Source: Spisula solida (taxonomy: Eukaryota; Mollusca; Bivalvia; Venerida; Mactridae). Taken from it: DNA of 64,000 nucleotides. The notes under the pieces were generated by a model that did not search any database, had not been told where the DNA came from, and saw nothing but the letters and a program-made list of their open reading frames with translations. The position numbers and the translations under genes were made by a program. The stretch spans positions 9,816,089 through 9,880,088 of the forward strand of contig OX365956.1 of assembly GCA_947247005.1 (NCBI GenBank), written 5' to 3'. Within the stretch, counting starts at the first letter, position 1; each line of letters opens with the position of its first letter. Below, piece by piece: positions 10,380 to 22,137 of this stretch.

Positions 10380-11130
10380 ACCAAGAATTAGACACTTAAG
10401 TCTAAGTCCAAATTAGGTCAAGGTCGAAATGGTGTCAAATGAAACAGGTGTGTGGACAGTGTTCATATACAACATCCATGCAAGTATGGAAGCTTTGTAG
10501 CAAGCCATAAAAATGCTACAAGAAACGGTCAATTTGGGTTAACCAGGAATTTGACCCTTGAATAAGTCTAAGTCAAAATTTAGGTCAAGGTGAAGGTCAA
10601 AATGGGGTCAGGTGATACAGGCGTGTGGAGAGTGTTCATATACAACATCAATGCAAGTATGGAAGCTTTGTAGCAAGCCATAAAAATGCTACAAGAAACG
10701 GTCAATTTGGGTTAACCAGGAATTTGACCCTAGAATAAGTCTAAGTCAAAATTTAGGTCAAGGTGAAGGTCAAAATGGGGTCAGGTGATACAGGCGTGTA
10801 GAGAGTGTTCATATACAACATCCATGCAAGTATGAAAGCTTTGTAGCAAGCCATATTAATGCTAGAAGAAACGGTCAATTTGGGTTAACCAAGAATTTGG
10901 CCCTTCAATAAGTCTAAGTCCAAAATAAGGTCAAGGTGAAGGTCAAAATTAGGTCAGGTGATACAGGCGTGTGGAGAGTGTCCATATATAACATCCATCC
11001 AAGTATGGAAGCTTTGTAGCAAGCCATAATAATGCTACAAGAAACTGTCAATTTGGGTTAACCCGGACGAACTGACGGACGGACAGGTGAATCACTACAT
11101 GCCTCCCCATCTATCGATAGGGGGGGCATA
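10380..11130 (+). repeat. 173-bp tandem array, four copies, with hairpin tail
   Basis: AGCTTTGTAGCAAGCCAT starts at 10491, 10664, 10837 and 11010, an exact 173-bp spacing each time. Each unit carries GGTCAATTTGGGTTAACC, GTCTAAGTC, TTAGGTCAAGGTGAAGGTC and CAGGCGTGTGGAGAGTGT. The array ends in GACGGACGGACAGGTGAATC and a short hairpin (ATGCCTCCCC...GGGGGGGCAT, 11099-11129). Divergence between copies is low in the middle two. This is a non-coding dispersed element type I associate with bivalves. Confidence 0.8.
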
Positions 11131-11139
11131 AAAATGCTA

Positions 11140-11719
11140 CATTTGGTATGATGAGTATAGCACAGAGAATTTGACCTGATCCTGACCTTAATGCAAGAAT
11201 ATATTACGAGGTACTTGCTTTGAATTTATAAATTTCTGCGAACAAATTGTGCAATATCGGTCCTTTAGATTAAGATCTGTGTTGGTATTACACCTCGCGC
11301 GTCTTCGTGATACTTCCACCTTATAAAAACATACAACTGGGGTTATAAATATAGACAATAAATTAGCTGTGAAATTATGCCAATAGCAGGTTGAGTTGTG
11401 TTAAATTCTCTGCCTATAGTGTAGATTGAATACTGAATTAACCCTACATGTATATTCAAACAAGTAAGGAACATCTAATATACACATTCATAACTTCCAT
11501 TGGAGAAAATACAATATCATGAAGTTGTGAAACCCATTTGTAGAATAGTTGTTGCATAGGATACATTAATACAATGTTACTTATAACAAGAAATAACACT
11601 GAATGTGATGAATACCCCAGATACTGCAAGCATTAGAAGTATGCTGATGTGCAAAACTTAGCATAGGTTTGGTACTGATGAATCCTTCAAAACTTTTAAG
11701 TAGAAAAACCAGACATAGT
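11140..11719. other. No recognised gene
   Basis: AT-rich sequence without supported features. Confidence 0.4.
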
Positions 11720-14560
11720 TCTTATAAGTCATACATAGTTTCATTGAAATCCAATCAATGGTTACTGAGAATTAGCGCTGACAAATATACATAGCCCAAC
11801 AAATCGACCAACCTCAGGCAATACTCAATATTGGAACACATTATGCAGCTTATCAGGAAATAATTTTCAAACAGTCCTGACATTCTACTTAAATTGAGAT
11901 TTACAGACAAAACCCATTGTGGCCTAACTCTTTGTTCATAGCCCATGGACAATAGCTCTGCTTCTATTGTTCACATTTATAACAGTATTAAACCATGTAA
12001 TGCACAAATGTACAATACATTTCAAACCAACAGTCGTTTACACTTTATGACTCTAGATAAAAATATTTTAGAGAGCCATAACTCCACTGTTAGCAATAGA
12101 ATCTGCACATTCAACATCCTTTATTTTGTTATTACATTGTAGAATTGTTTTTCAAAACTTCAGCTCCAAACACACTTCTCACAGCAGACTTCAAATATGA
12201 ACATATGCATAGAAGACATACATTAATCACAGTGTATAAACGAGTCAACTTCCGGTTATCGCAATAAGGAGTACACGTTGAATTGAAGTCTTGCAATAAG
12301 TTGTACAGTGAAAGGAAATCACAGATGTTTCAATCACAATAAGTCCTACAGGTTGAATTGTATAGTATCCCAAAAAGTTGTACAGTGATTTGGTTTATAG
12401 ACGGAGTAAATGCCCGTATTTGCATATAATCTTTTGCACCTGAAACAAAAAATATGCAATTATAACAAATGTCCAACAATGCTTGGTACAAAGCATTCAT
12501 GTGAAGTTTCATTGAAATCGAGCCAGTGGTTAAGAAAAAAAGACGCAGACAAACTTTGTGACAGTAAAAATCAATATGTCTCCCCAGGAGACAAAATTAA
12601 TGAGATCAAAAACATATATCATAACATACATGCAAATAAATAAAGATTGAATATTTAACACAGAAATTATCAATACATTTATTAGTATCTGCCTGTTATG
12701 TATGTAGTCCATAGTGTACTAAATGAATGGGTTAAGGGCTACGTTCAAATCCAAAATCATTTCTCAGGACATAGTGTCAGTTGTTTCTTGAGGATAATTT
12801 AAGTACTGTGTTATAATAAATAAGCGCATGCAGTGTCAATAATACTCTTTTATGAAAATGCATGAAGCCAAAAAGCTTAAAGTTGTCAGATAACTGTCTT
12901 TGTCACAACATGTTCTTAGTTAACACTGATTATAAAACAGAATAGATACCTGGTTTAGAGCACACACTTGAGATGGTTGTTGAAGCTTTCTTGTCTGATG
13001 TAGTTTCCTAATTACAATGTATTCACACCAAATGATGTTTAATCCATGTGGCGTCTTAATGGTTCTACCAGATAAGCTGTAAATTATGAAGATATTTTAA
13101 ACAATAATTTCAATTACTTAATTTACATTAAGCATGGTAACTTTGAAAGTACTGTTGCTATCTACAACACCACTTCTTGTGAATGTTAAACATGTTAAAA
13201 GTCACACTATCACTTTTTATTTTTTGTTTTGTCTCAAATATTGTAAGAATGGAAGATTCTTCTTATCACATAACCTTTCACATAGAGAAGGCTCATTACA
13301 TGTGTCTTTCAAAATGATAATGTTGTGATACTAGGTATGTTTCAACCAAAATTTAGCGGTACAATGAGCTAAAAGTCTTGACGAAGTTGGAATTGGCTAA
13401 CCTTCTGAGAGCAATTTCCGGCACATCTTTATGGCACAGCTAGGCTGCAGCAGGTTATGTGATAAATCAACTATGATATGAAAAACTTATTCCACAGATT
13501 ATATTTATTATTATAAACACACAATTTAAATAGTTACTGTAATATTTGTTGACCCAAAAAGTAAATTTAGAAGGTTTTTTTACCCCCAAAATACAACATA
13601 TAATTCCTGACAATTTGAACAACTAGGTAGGTACTTCATGTGAAGTTGCATTGAAATACAACCAATGGTTAAGGAGAAATAGTGTGGACACAATTTGTGA
13701 CACCCATCCAGAGAGACAAAATCAATTTGCCTGTCCCCCAGACACAATAATATTATACCGATATGTGGGAGACATACTTATGCATTTGAAAAACAAATAT
13801 GATTACTTACTGATAAAATATTTAATATGTGGAATACCACTGTCATTGTACATCTAAAGTCTGTTTGACTATCTGTAGCTCTTAGTGTATATGAAGTAGG
13901 CCTCAACTAAAATTTGCTGTCTCTTTTCTATGACATAATGAATATGATATCATTGTCATAGAACCCTGTTTGTTACTGACATGATTCATAATTGATGCCA
14001 ACAAAGCCTGAAAGTGAAATGCAATGTATTAATTAGTATACATGTACAAACAATATACATGAGAATAGACACATAGAAATAAATATAATCTCTAACTGTA
14101 TTATATGAGGCACACAATCATGTTCTGAGTAAATTTATGTTTTGATACTTAGTACTGTGTACTACTATGCATGCAGTTATCATTATTTGACTATCCGCTG
14201 CACTGGATCAGTCATGCACAGTTTCATTGAAATCCAACCAAACAAAATCAGTGTCAAAAACAAAGGGCCATAACTCCCTTAAAATTGATATGACTTGGTG
14301 CTGATCAGTTACTGAATGTTTTGTTAAAATCCAAATAATGATGAAAAGAAATAGTGAGGACAACATTTGTTAGGATAAAAAAACAAAGGGCAATAACTCC
14401 CTTAAAAATAATCAGACCAAGTGTGCCGACGATGTTCACAACTCGGCTTGGTACTGATCAGTCATGCAAAGTTTGTTGAAATCCAACAATTGGTTACTAA
14501 GAAATAGCCTGAACAAAATTTGCTGGACCAAACAACTGACCGACCTCAAGCTTGACTCCA
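11720..14560 (+). repeat. Scattered diverged copies of one dispersed repeat
   Basis: A phrase close to GTTTCATTGAAATCCAACCA followed by a TGGTTA.GAGAAAT segment occurs at about 11738, 12505, 13645, 14220 and 14470. It is usually preceded by TCATGCA/TCATGTGAAG and followed by a GACAAAATTTG segment. AAAGGGC.ATAACTCCCTT occurs at about 14264 and 14382. Between copies I find no gene. Short frames overlapping copies (for example 13651-13857 and 14464-14649) follow the repeat and are not genes. Confidence 0.6.
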
Positions 14561-14599
14561 ATGTTGCCCCTGATATACTTTGTATCAGGGAGTATGGTG

Positions 14600-15180
14600 A
14601 CAAACTCTATTTAATGACTGCATGGGACCAAGCCAATGTGAAAGGGTAAATTATCCATTTCAATACTGTCAGATGTCCCAATGCCAAATAACAAATGGAA
14701 AGCTCATGTAAGGTTAACAATAAAATGAAAGAAATGCAAAAACATTGCATATATACAAATATAAAGTATACATGTATTAAGTATGAAAGTGCATATGAAC
14801 TTACAATCCAGATTATTGGCACCATGTCACACATCATGATTGCAGAACTTACATTCAGACATCCGCATTTAGATAAAATGGCCTGAAAATTGATAAAAAA
14901 ATAACTAGACTAACCTACATGTAGTAGGGGTAAAATAAAATATGCTAATTAATCAAAATACAGATTTGTTGAGATGATCATAGTGACCAAGTTTCATATA
15001 GATTATATCACGTATAACAAGACATTGTAAAATTTATTTTATAAGACACCATTTAACCAAAATATGTTTCAATACCCTGTGACTTGACCAACTACAACTG
15101 TCTCCATTCGTCAGACTAAAATACCCCCACGTGGCAAAAATCATTGCAGCTTATTCTTATTTTATGCACATCTACATGTT
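14600..15180. other. No recognised gene
   Basis: AT-rich, with overlapping short frames on both strands and no recognisable protein. Confidence 0.4.
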
Positions 15181-15345
15181 GAGGTTGTGCATCAGTTAAA
15201 GTTTTAAGGAAATGCTGCAAAAACTGTAGGAGAAGTTGCGTCCACAAGCATGTGTCTACGGACAGACAAGCTGAACCCAGTATACCCCCTTACAACTCAT
15301 TGACATTGTGCGGCGGGGGGGGGGGGGGGTATAAAAACACAATGG
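15180..15345 (+). repeat. Dispersed repeat 3' end with GC hairpin and poly-G
   Basis: The order GTCCACAAGCATGTG, CGGACAGACAAGCTGAACCC, TATACCCCC, a short loop, then a G run (about 15315-15328) and TATAAAAACAC repeats the design of the tail at 11080-11135. The C and G runs can pair. Confidence 0.5.
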
Positions 15346-16370
15346 TAGGACACTTCTTACATGGATAAGAACCAAGTAGACCAAAAGCAAAATTGAGTAA
15401 AATTTGTACCTTAGACTTAGTCTCCACTTTCACAAGTTCACAACATGTCAGCTAACTGTTCTCTGAACCAATCCTCTTCTCCAGTGCACTGGACCCCAAA
15501 CATAAATCTGTGTATTACTGAAATTATGAAATACAATTATTAATATTTTTTGTTAGGAAAACTATAATAATCAAATCAATTAAACTTAAAATGTGGAGAC
15601 AATACTATATAGCTAATGTTAATGTAGTTTGTTTGCGACAAAGACCTAAATATATACAGATTGGACACTTAATTGAAAACAGAGAGAAAAGGCAAAATAG
15701 CATGCAGCAGATTATGATATTTTGCATGATCACTTTTGTTTGTCAACCTTTTTTAATGACCAATATCACATTTTGAAGAGCTAAGCTTTTTCTACTGCAT
15801 GATGTAACTTATTTTTTTTCTATCTCTGAGAGGCTTCAAAAAAATACTGTTTGACTGAGGCAGATCAGATATTTTCTGATAAAATTGGAATTTCCATTAA
15901 ATTGGGAGTAGGTCTGGCTCTTTGATGTATATTATTTTATTCTTTGACTGATTTCAATAAATTAGGTATCATTTTAAAGCAGAATAATAAATATATTCCA
16001 TTAATTTAGTAGTTTTTTCCTATGTATATTAAAACAGGAGTTATAAGGTTTTAAGAACAAACGAGATTTCGCGAGATTTCAGAAAACTGCCGCAAGATAT
16101 TTTGAGATCCAGTAGATTTTTCCAATATTTGTATATTTAGGTCTTTGTTTGCTGTCAACTGAGGTAGTCAAAAGTGCTATAGTGTGTCCGGGGTAATGTG
16201 ATATTTACAAACGTGTATCAGTTTGGTCAACTGTCACAAAATTGGTTTTACAAATTACTAAAGAAAACTGATATGGTCAGTGTTGTACTAAAAATCACCG
16301 CTAAATCTGGTGTATAGCACTGATACATGCGAGACTACCTCTGTGTTTCCAACCGGTTTAATTGTCACTA
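15346..16370. other. No recognised gene
   Basis: AT-rich sequence. ACGAGATTTCGCGAGATTTC near 16060 is a small direct repeat. No supported coding region. Confidence 0.4.
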
Positions 16371-16373
16371 GTG

Positions 16374-16445
16374 GCCTCCGTAGCTTAATGGTTAGCGCGC
16401 TTGCCGTCTAATCTGGCGACCCGGGTTCAAAACCGGGTGTTGGCA
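16374..16445 (+). mobile_element. tRNA-like SINE head, 72 nt
   Basis: The segment has tRNA length and layout: GCCTCCG pairing with TGTTGGC (two mismatches), box A TAGCTTAATGGTTAG, an anticodon-type arm around TGCCGTCTAATCTGGCG, a T arm with GGTTCAAAACC and one stem mismatch, and a final A. The position 5' of the anticodon does not fit the invariant U well. With the SINE-like tail that follows, I call it a tRNA-derived retroposon head. An authentic tRNA gene is the less likely alternative. Confidence 0.55.
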
Positions 16446-16509
16446 CACATATATGCCTGCCATATTTCAGCGGAAAGCTGACTGGCAAATAAAGGCTATG
16501 CTCGGCAGT

Positions 16510-16622
16510 TGGGTGGGAAACACTGAAAAGCGTTTCAGAAATGACCAAGTGCCCTGGCTGCGATTCGAACCAGGAACCTCTTGATCAGTAGCCAAGAGTG
16601 TTATCCACTTGACCACCCTGCA
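16510..16622 (-). mobile_element. tRNA-derived SINE, opposite orientation; related copy at 33075
   Basis: Read on the minus strand from 16622, GGGTGGTCAAGTGG is a box A and GGTTCGAATCG a box B, at normal spacing, but the acceptor and T stems do not close. The plus-strand phrase GGGTGGGAAACACTGAAAAG (16510-16530) recurs at 33080-33100, followed there by the same, more decayed, tRNA-like part to about 33180. The two copies define one family. Confidence 0.6.
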
Positions 16623-17002
16623 ACGTTATCATACGGGACTGGACCATCAGCAGACATTTGGAGACAGCAGCCTGTCTAGTTTACTTTTAGACCCTACATA
16701 CCAGAGAGATACAGCGGTACACCTGTGGATAGGACTAGTAGTCTAGATCGCATGATTGGCAAGTGTCTGCAGTTACTGGGACACCAACAACCTTTCCAAC
16801 ACATTAACCTACATCTAAATGCATTGCAGCATTCAATTGAAACCAAGCCCCAGCTATCTTCTTCTTCTTCCGTGTACTGAGCTGGGCACTTAATAGGCGT
16901 AATTAGCTCAACTTTATATGCATGGTGATGGTGTACAGAGTCAAAAATTTAAAATAGTCCAAAACTGATTTAAAACTATATACATGTACACAGCACTGAT
17001 GT

Positions 17003-17466
17003 CTACTCATGTAGTCGGGTCTTGAAGGCGTCTAACCTTGGCGCCGAGAACGTCGAAGCTGGGAGGAGTTTCCATTCTGGCACAGTCCTCACAAAGAATG
17101 TGCTGGCGAGGGTCTGGTTATGGACCCTTTTCTAGTAAAGGCGGTGTTGGCCACGTGTCTTGGCATCACTCTTGTGAAAGTATGTGTCTGCCGTGATGTC
17201 TACAAGCCCATTCTGTATTTTGTACACCATGCACAGCCTGCTTTGTCTACGGCGACTCTCAAGGGACTCCCATTTCAGGTCTTTTAGCATCCTGGGGTCG
17301 TTGTTGAGTAGTCGTTGTGGACAAATTGGGCTGCTCGGCGTTGTACTTGTTCAAGCCTCTTGATGTGGCTCGCTTGGGTAGGATCCCATACTTTGGCCGC
17401 ATTCTCAATGATGGGACGAACCATGGCTTTGTAGGAGGCTTCCTTGACTAGACTGCTGGTGTGCAC
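17003..17466 (-). pseudogene. LINE reverse-transcriptase C-terminal end (frameshifted)
   Basis: The minus strand from 17466 encodes YKAMVRPIIENAAKVWDP, then HIKRLEQVQRRAAQFVHNDY. This is the conserved C-terminal stretch following the reverse transcriptase of many non-LTR retrotransposons. A one-base shift near 17300 ends that frame; the next frame continues RMLKDLKWESLESRRRQ and VRTVPEWKLLP, and finishes at a stop at 17003-17005. One further stop lies near 17135. A Jockey- or CR1-type element is likely. The 5' part is absent, as usual for truncated LINE insertions. Confidence 0.85.
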
Positions 17467-17511
17467 TCCTATGGGGCGGGGGAAGCCCGAAGGGCGAGGA
17501 CTTGTACAAGG

Positions 17512-17656
17512 CTCGACACTAACACTGGTCCGCTGGTCCGAGACCAGTGAAAATCCAGAAGGACCAGTGAAAATTCTTGAGGACCAGTAACTGTCCTATT
17601 TACAAATTTGGCGCTTTTGCCATGTCGGACCAGTGGCCAAAATAGTTAGTGTCTAG
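17512..17656. mobile_element. Small inverted-repeat element with GGACCAGTG motifs, 145 bp
   Basis: The ends CTCGACACTAAC (17512) and GTTAGTGTCTAG (ending 17656) are inverted copies with one mismatch. Inside, ACTGGTCC/GGACCAGTG occurs about five times. It is non-coding and probably a MITE. It lies just beyond the LINE fragment. Confidence 0.65.
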
Positions 17657-17659
17657 GCC

Positions 17660-18094
17660 TGTTGTACTTTAACCTTTTCAAACCATTGAAAATATGTTTG
17701 CCTCGTAATATATATTTATATACGTAATTTACTTATTACTTTATTTACTTACTATGTTGACTAAGGTGCGTGCATGGTGCACACAACTGTAATATCTCTT
17801 CCACGGAAATACGGATACCACGGAAATATGAGACGAATACAATGGCAGAAAATAATCAATGAAAGAACATATTAGCAGTTTACAATACCTTCTGTCACTA
17901 CATATAAGTACTGTTTGGCTGTGCTCCCTTGTCTTATAACGAAGAAAAAGATATATAATAGATATATCACCGAGTAATTTAATGATTTAATATTTTGCAT
18001 CAAGCGTGTTGAACGTTGAACAACATGGAGTATATTGCCAAAGGATTCCGCATGAGAACTGAAGGGGGCGTGGTTTCATACCTAACCACAGCTA
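17660..18094. other. No recognised gene
   Basis: AT-rich sequence between the small element and the right inverted repeat. No feature supported. Confidence 0.4.
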
Positions 18095-19078
18095 GTACGG
18101 CTTGTTTGATTGGATTATCACGAACTAGCAAAATGAATAATTCATTTTTAATTGTCATGTTCGTCGAACTAGCAAAAATGAATATTTGTCATGTTCGTCA
18201 AAAATGCTTTTTCGTACAATATTCTTGATATATAAATGGGGTAACTAGCAGTACGTACTAAGAACGATGTCACTAATGTAGTGATTCTGTTTTAAAACGG
18301 ATAGATTTCACAGATTGCTTAAATTTGCGAAATCTGACAGTTCACTCTATCTTCATATGAGAATGGAATAGAACAGAATCATATACATAAAGAGTGAACT
18401 GACGAACCTACGAACCTGCAGATTTGTGTGGTTCGCTAGTTCATTTTTAAACTTGCTTTTTGTACAATAATCTTGTGATATAAATGGGGAAACAACCAGC
18501 GTGTATTAAGAACGATGTCCGTAACGCTGTAATTCTGTTTTTAAACGGATAAATGTCAGTATGCAACAATTTAAACGATTTGTGAGAATCATATATAACG
18601 TTACACACACAGTGTGAACTGACGAACGTGCGAAATGTGCAGTTCGACAGTTCGGAACTTAGACGCTAGTTAGGAAATGCTACGAATTAGTCAGTTCGCA
18701 AGTTGGATATACTTCTGCTAATAAATCATGTAGATCTGCACATATATATCCCCGATGTAAAGTTTATTACTGTAGTAGCGAACTTGCACATTTTGAATAA
18801 GCAGGTTCGGAAGTTCGGAACATGGGCAATGTGGACGCATTCAATTGTTGAAGTTACGCACTTACGAAATTGCGAACTAACCAAGCTCCAAACTGTCCAA
18901 TTGACGATGTTACGAACTTGCAAAATTACAAACTTCCGAACTATACAAGTGACGAAGTTACCAACTTGCGAACATGCCAAAATGCGAACTTACGAACTTG
19001 CGAACTTACGAACTGACAAAAATGAACATTCATATAGATTAAAGAGCGAACTTGCAAAAGGTGAACTCCGGCTTTCCA
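18095..19078 (-). repeat. Right inverted terminal repeat with GCGAACTT iterons
   Basis: This is the inverted counterpart of 4288-5300. GATTGGATTATCACGAACTAG (about 18110) starts the match. CGTACAATATTCTTGATATA (18213) and GTACAATAATCTTGTGATAT (18460) head two copies of an internal 235-bp duplication that includes AAGAACGATGTC and GTAATTCTGTTTT. From about 18890 to 19070 come dense CGAACTT-type iterons, ending GAGCGAACTTGCAAAAGGTG and CCGGCTTTCCA. The 133-codon frame at 18703-19104 and its antisense frames simply read through the iterons. Confidence 0.65.
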
Positions 19079-19080
19079 TA

Positions 19081-19910
19081 ATAATGACTGTCCCAAATAA
19101 GTAACCAACCACTGAACAGTTTGTGTAGGATGTATTTAGTTGCATATTGGAATTATGAATGGCAGCATATAGATGAGGTACTGCCTCGGAATAAATTTGA
19201 AAAAAAACCACCATATGTGATTAATTTACGTACAAAATAATAGAACTTCATTGTATGTCCAAAGTCCTTATGGTGTCACTTGATGCCCAATCGTAGGCTT
19301 TCAATTCTAGTCCTAAGTTTGTACTCGATCTTAGACTTGTACTCAACCATTAACAGACAGTATTCGGTAGTACGCCATCTACAAATCCAAAGCACATTCA
19401 CCTGTGTCTGTTAGCCAGTGGATGTGCTACTGGTTATACAGTCTAATAGTAGACATTAATTTAACATGAGTCTGTGTCAAAATACATTAGATATTCGTTC
19501 AACAATCCCTTTAGTAGGCATCCAGTGCCACCTTGCTAGACATTCAGTGCCCCCTTGACTTGGATTCGTTCTACATTCGGTGGTGATGATCCTTAGTAAA
19601 TTTGATCGAACTTTGTATCTTCAACCAGCCCTATCCGAGTCGAGTATTTACGGTCTTAAAGTACTAGCGTGTTTCCGATCGGTAGTTGATGAATGTCAAG
19701 TGTTTGTCCAGAGGGATGGGATCTGTACATGCATATCCAGGTCACGCCTAATTGTCAGTGGAGATGGTCTTGATTGCTGGGCTCGCTTTATTCGTACCGA
19801 ATTGCTGGCCTTAATCTAGACTGTAGCAGATCATTGAACAAATGGACACATTAGTTCTGCAAAACGTACCCTTATGAGACACATTTATTTCGTCCGCACA
19901 GTACCTCCCG
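19081..19910. other. No recognised gene
   Basis: No supported feature. A 79-codon frame at 19580-19819 has no recognisable domain. Confidence 0.4.
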
Positions 19911-19914
19911 TATA

Positions 19915-20200
19915 AAAAAATATACCAGATTTATATAGCGCCCTTTTCATGCGAACGCACGTTCAAAGGCACTTTACATGATTATGTTGCAGCCACAAGG
20001 GCGCAGGTGCATCCTCTACCAGTGCAGATACAGCATGATCTGACCAGAGGGACAGACTAAGAAAAAGCCCCTGAAGGGAGAGAGAGAGAGACATTAGATA
20101 CGAGAAATGTCCGGCGCTGCAGAAGTGCGCCTAGCTCTTATTTCGAATAGACAGCCTGGTCCTTTAATGTGCCCGTTAAATAAAATCTTTTGAAAAACTT
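19915..20200 (+). repeat. Dispersed repeat, TTATATAGCGCC type; second copy at 63580
   Basis: The sequence order ATACCAGATTTATATAGCGC, TTTTCATGCGAA, CACGTTCAAAGGCACTTTAC, GTTGCAGCC.CAAGGG, CAGTGCAGATA.AGCATG, CCAGAG, then a GA run is shared with 63585-63740. The two copies differ at many sites, so both are old. Widespread in marine invertebrate DNA in my recollection. Confidence 0.65.
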
Positions 20201-20712
20201 ACCTTTAAGTTAGATAAAATATTGCATTAAAATATGGATATTCGAAAGCTTAAATTAAGTCAGCCTAATATCAGTTTGTTCAGTTTTTGTGAGTGTATTT
20301 AAACTAAAACGCACATATAAACGCTTGGCACTGTCGACGTTATTTGGCATTTCGACGTTGGCAGCGAAAGGGTTAAGAACTGTTTTTTTTAATTCGGTAC
20401 ATTATATGACCTACATTTTAACAGCGTTGTTATTCCAAATGACTTTAAGGTCGCAAAAAGCATCAAATCTAAGACGAAATTTGTCAACATTGGGAATCCA
20501 TAATAGCCGTAAACGAGTTATTTCTATTCCGACTGATATGAAACATACACCAGTCTAAGGGGATAAACCTTCCATGAAATGCAGTATCCCAATCAGGGTT
20601 TTTTTCAGTGTGTTTGTGGTTCACAGTTGATGATGAAAACAAATGAAAATGACCAATTTGATTGGTGTCACATGAGTCACGACCAGCCAGTTGGTTTATA
20701 AAGTCAGTTTTA
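20201..20712. other. No recognised gene
   Basis: An 89-codon frame at 20289-20558 shows no domain I know. It is Lys/Arg-rich by composition only. Confidence 0.35.
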
Positions 20713-21878
20713 TTATCCCCAGCCAATGAAATCGGTAGGGGAGTATTGAAATGACGTTGTCCATCCGTCAGTCCATCCGTCAGTCTGTCCGTCCGTCCGT
20801 CCGTCAGTCCGTCAGTCCGTCCGTCCGTCCGTCCGTCCGCCCGCAGCCATTTCTCTGTAACTAGCTGGTAGAATTTCATGAAACTTGTAATAAATGTGAA
20901 CGAGCATACTGGGATGATGCCCGTCAAGTTTTTTTTCTGATCTATAAATAACTCTGGTTGCCATGGCAACCGCATGGAAAAAAATCATAGAAAATCAACC
21001 ACTGGCAGATTTCAACATGGTTTTACATAAATAGTTGTTGGGTGATCCTCTAACGAAATTGACATTTTTATCATGATTTGTAAAAAAACATGGCTTCCAG
21101 TGGGTGGGGCTCGTTTTCCACTATATTTAAACAGTAAAGTATTTAAAAATCTTCTTATGAAAGTACTGGTTGAATTTATGATTTATTAACAATGTTCCTC
21201 TGGTGATCCTCTATAACATAGCTAAAAGAATTGAAATCTATAAATAACTCTGGTTGCCTTGGCAACCGATCGGAAATAAACTTTTACAAAATCATAAAAA
21301 ATCAACCACTGGCCAGATTTCAGAATAATTGTACTTTTTGTGTGACCCTCTTACAGAACTGACATTTTTGTCATGATTCGTGAAAAACATGGCCGACAGT
21401 GGGTGGGGCTCCTTTACCCCTATATATAAATAGTGATGTTTTTTTGTCTGCTGACTGGATTTCATTACAAATTAGTTACAATATTCCTTGAGTGCTCCAT
21501 TCTATAAATAGCTAAATAGTTGCTATTCATGTAGAACAATAGCAACCGAAGTCAAGGTCCTGTTTGAATATGGTTCTTCTAGGTTAATGTGCACATGTGA
21601 GCGATACAGGGCCAACTTGGCAGACTTGTTTATTGGTCAATTTTCCTTAGAGTAACTGCCCTTGGTTTATTGACTCATTTCGGCCACTAACTAGCGGGTA
21701 GAATTTCATGAAATTTGAAAAAAATATGAACAATGAACTGTGATGATGCCTTTCAAGTTACTTTATTGGTAAATTTTCTGTGAGTTATTGCCCTTGATTT
21801 ATTGACAATTGTTATCTGATGGAAGCTTACATTCAAAACTGTGCAATGAACAACTGATAACCTATAGGCGGGGGATAA
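20713..21878. mobile_element. Inverted-repeat element with TTATCCCC ends, about 1.17 kb
   Basis: The ends TTATCCCCAGCC (20713) and GGCGGGGGATAA (ending 21878) are inverted with one mismatch. A GTCC/GTCAGTCC microsatellite fills 20755-20838. Two diverged tandem units of about 330 bp follow. Each has CTATAAATAACTCTGGTTGCC, AAAATCAACCACTGG, GACATTTTT.TCATGATT and CAGTGGGTGGGGCTC. There is no transposase; the long minus-strand frame 20484-20975 only reads the microsatellite. I take it for a non-autonomous element or an old repeat family. Confidence 0.6.
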
Positions 21879-22137
21879 CAATTCAACGAGTTTACTTGTT
21901 TATGTCGAGTTTATCTCTTTAATTCTGGCACGACAATTTCTTTATCTGTTTGGTCAGGGACGAATAATGGTTCGTCCCAGGATTGGTTAATCAATGTACG
22001 ATGGAAAATGGCATGAGTTATGTGACTTATTTGAGTCCAATAGTTTTGCCGCTACATATATCTTGATATTTTGCATATTAAGCATTAGGAATATGTTATT
22101 ATGTAAAAAAGTGATATTTGGTTATTTAGACACATTA

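Larger units (their letters stand above)
4288..19078. mobile_element. Candidate 14.8-kb element with about 1-kb iteron-rich terminal inverted repeats
   Basis: The left end (from 4288) and right end (to 19078) are inverted copies: TGGAAAGCCGGACTTCACC on the left, and its complement, with one difference, on the right. Both are flanked outside by TA (4286-4287; 19079-19080). Similarity runs about 1 kb inward on both sides and includes non-iteron landmarks, so the match is not just shared simple sequence. The interior (about 5300-18095) has no frame I recognise as a transposase and is filled with unrelated older repeats. Either the element captured much DNA, or its enzyme gene is split by introns or decayed, or two inverted partial copies lie here by chance. 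The outer TA and the outward-facing ends favour one element. Confidence 0.55.

Noticed and set aside
16374..16445. Functional tRNA gene
   Set aside because: Acceptor, T-stem and anticodon-loop mismatches and a SINE-like neighbourhood make a retroposon head more likely; a covariance search would settle it.
18395..18650. CTGACGAA...CGAAA strings as hammerhead ribozymes
   Set aside because: The two boxes arise from the CGAACT iterons and no stem II can form between them.
18703..19104. 133-codon plus-strand frame with a repetitive ELTKLRT-like composition
   Set aside because: It reads through degenerate GCGAACTT iterons of the right inverted repeat. Antisense frames are equally open.
20484..20975. 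163-codon minus-strand frame, the longest in the window
   Set aside because: Half of it is a GTCC microsatellite giving a DGRTDGRT repeat; it crosses the border of an inverted-repeat element and matches no known protein.
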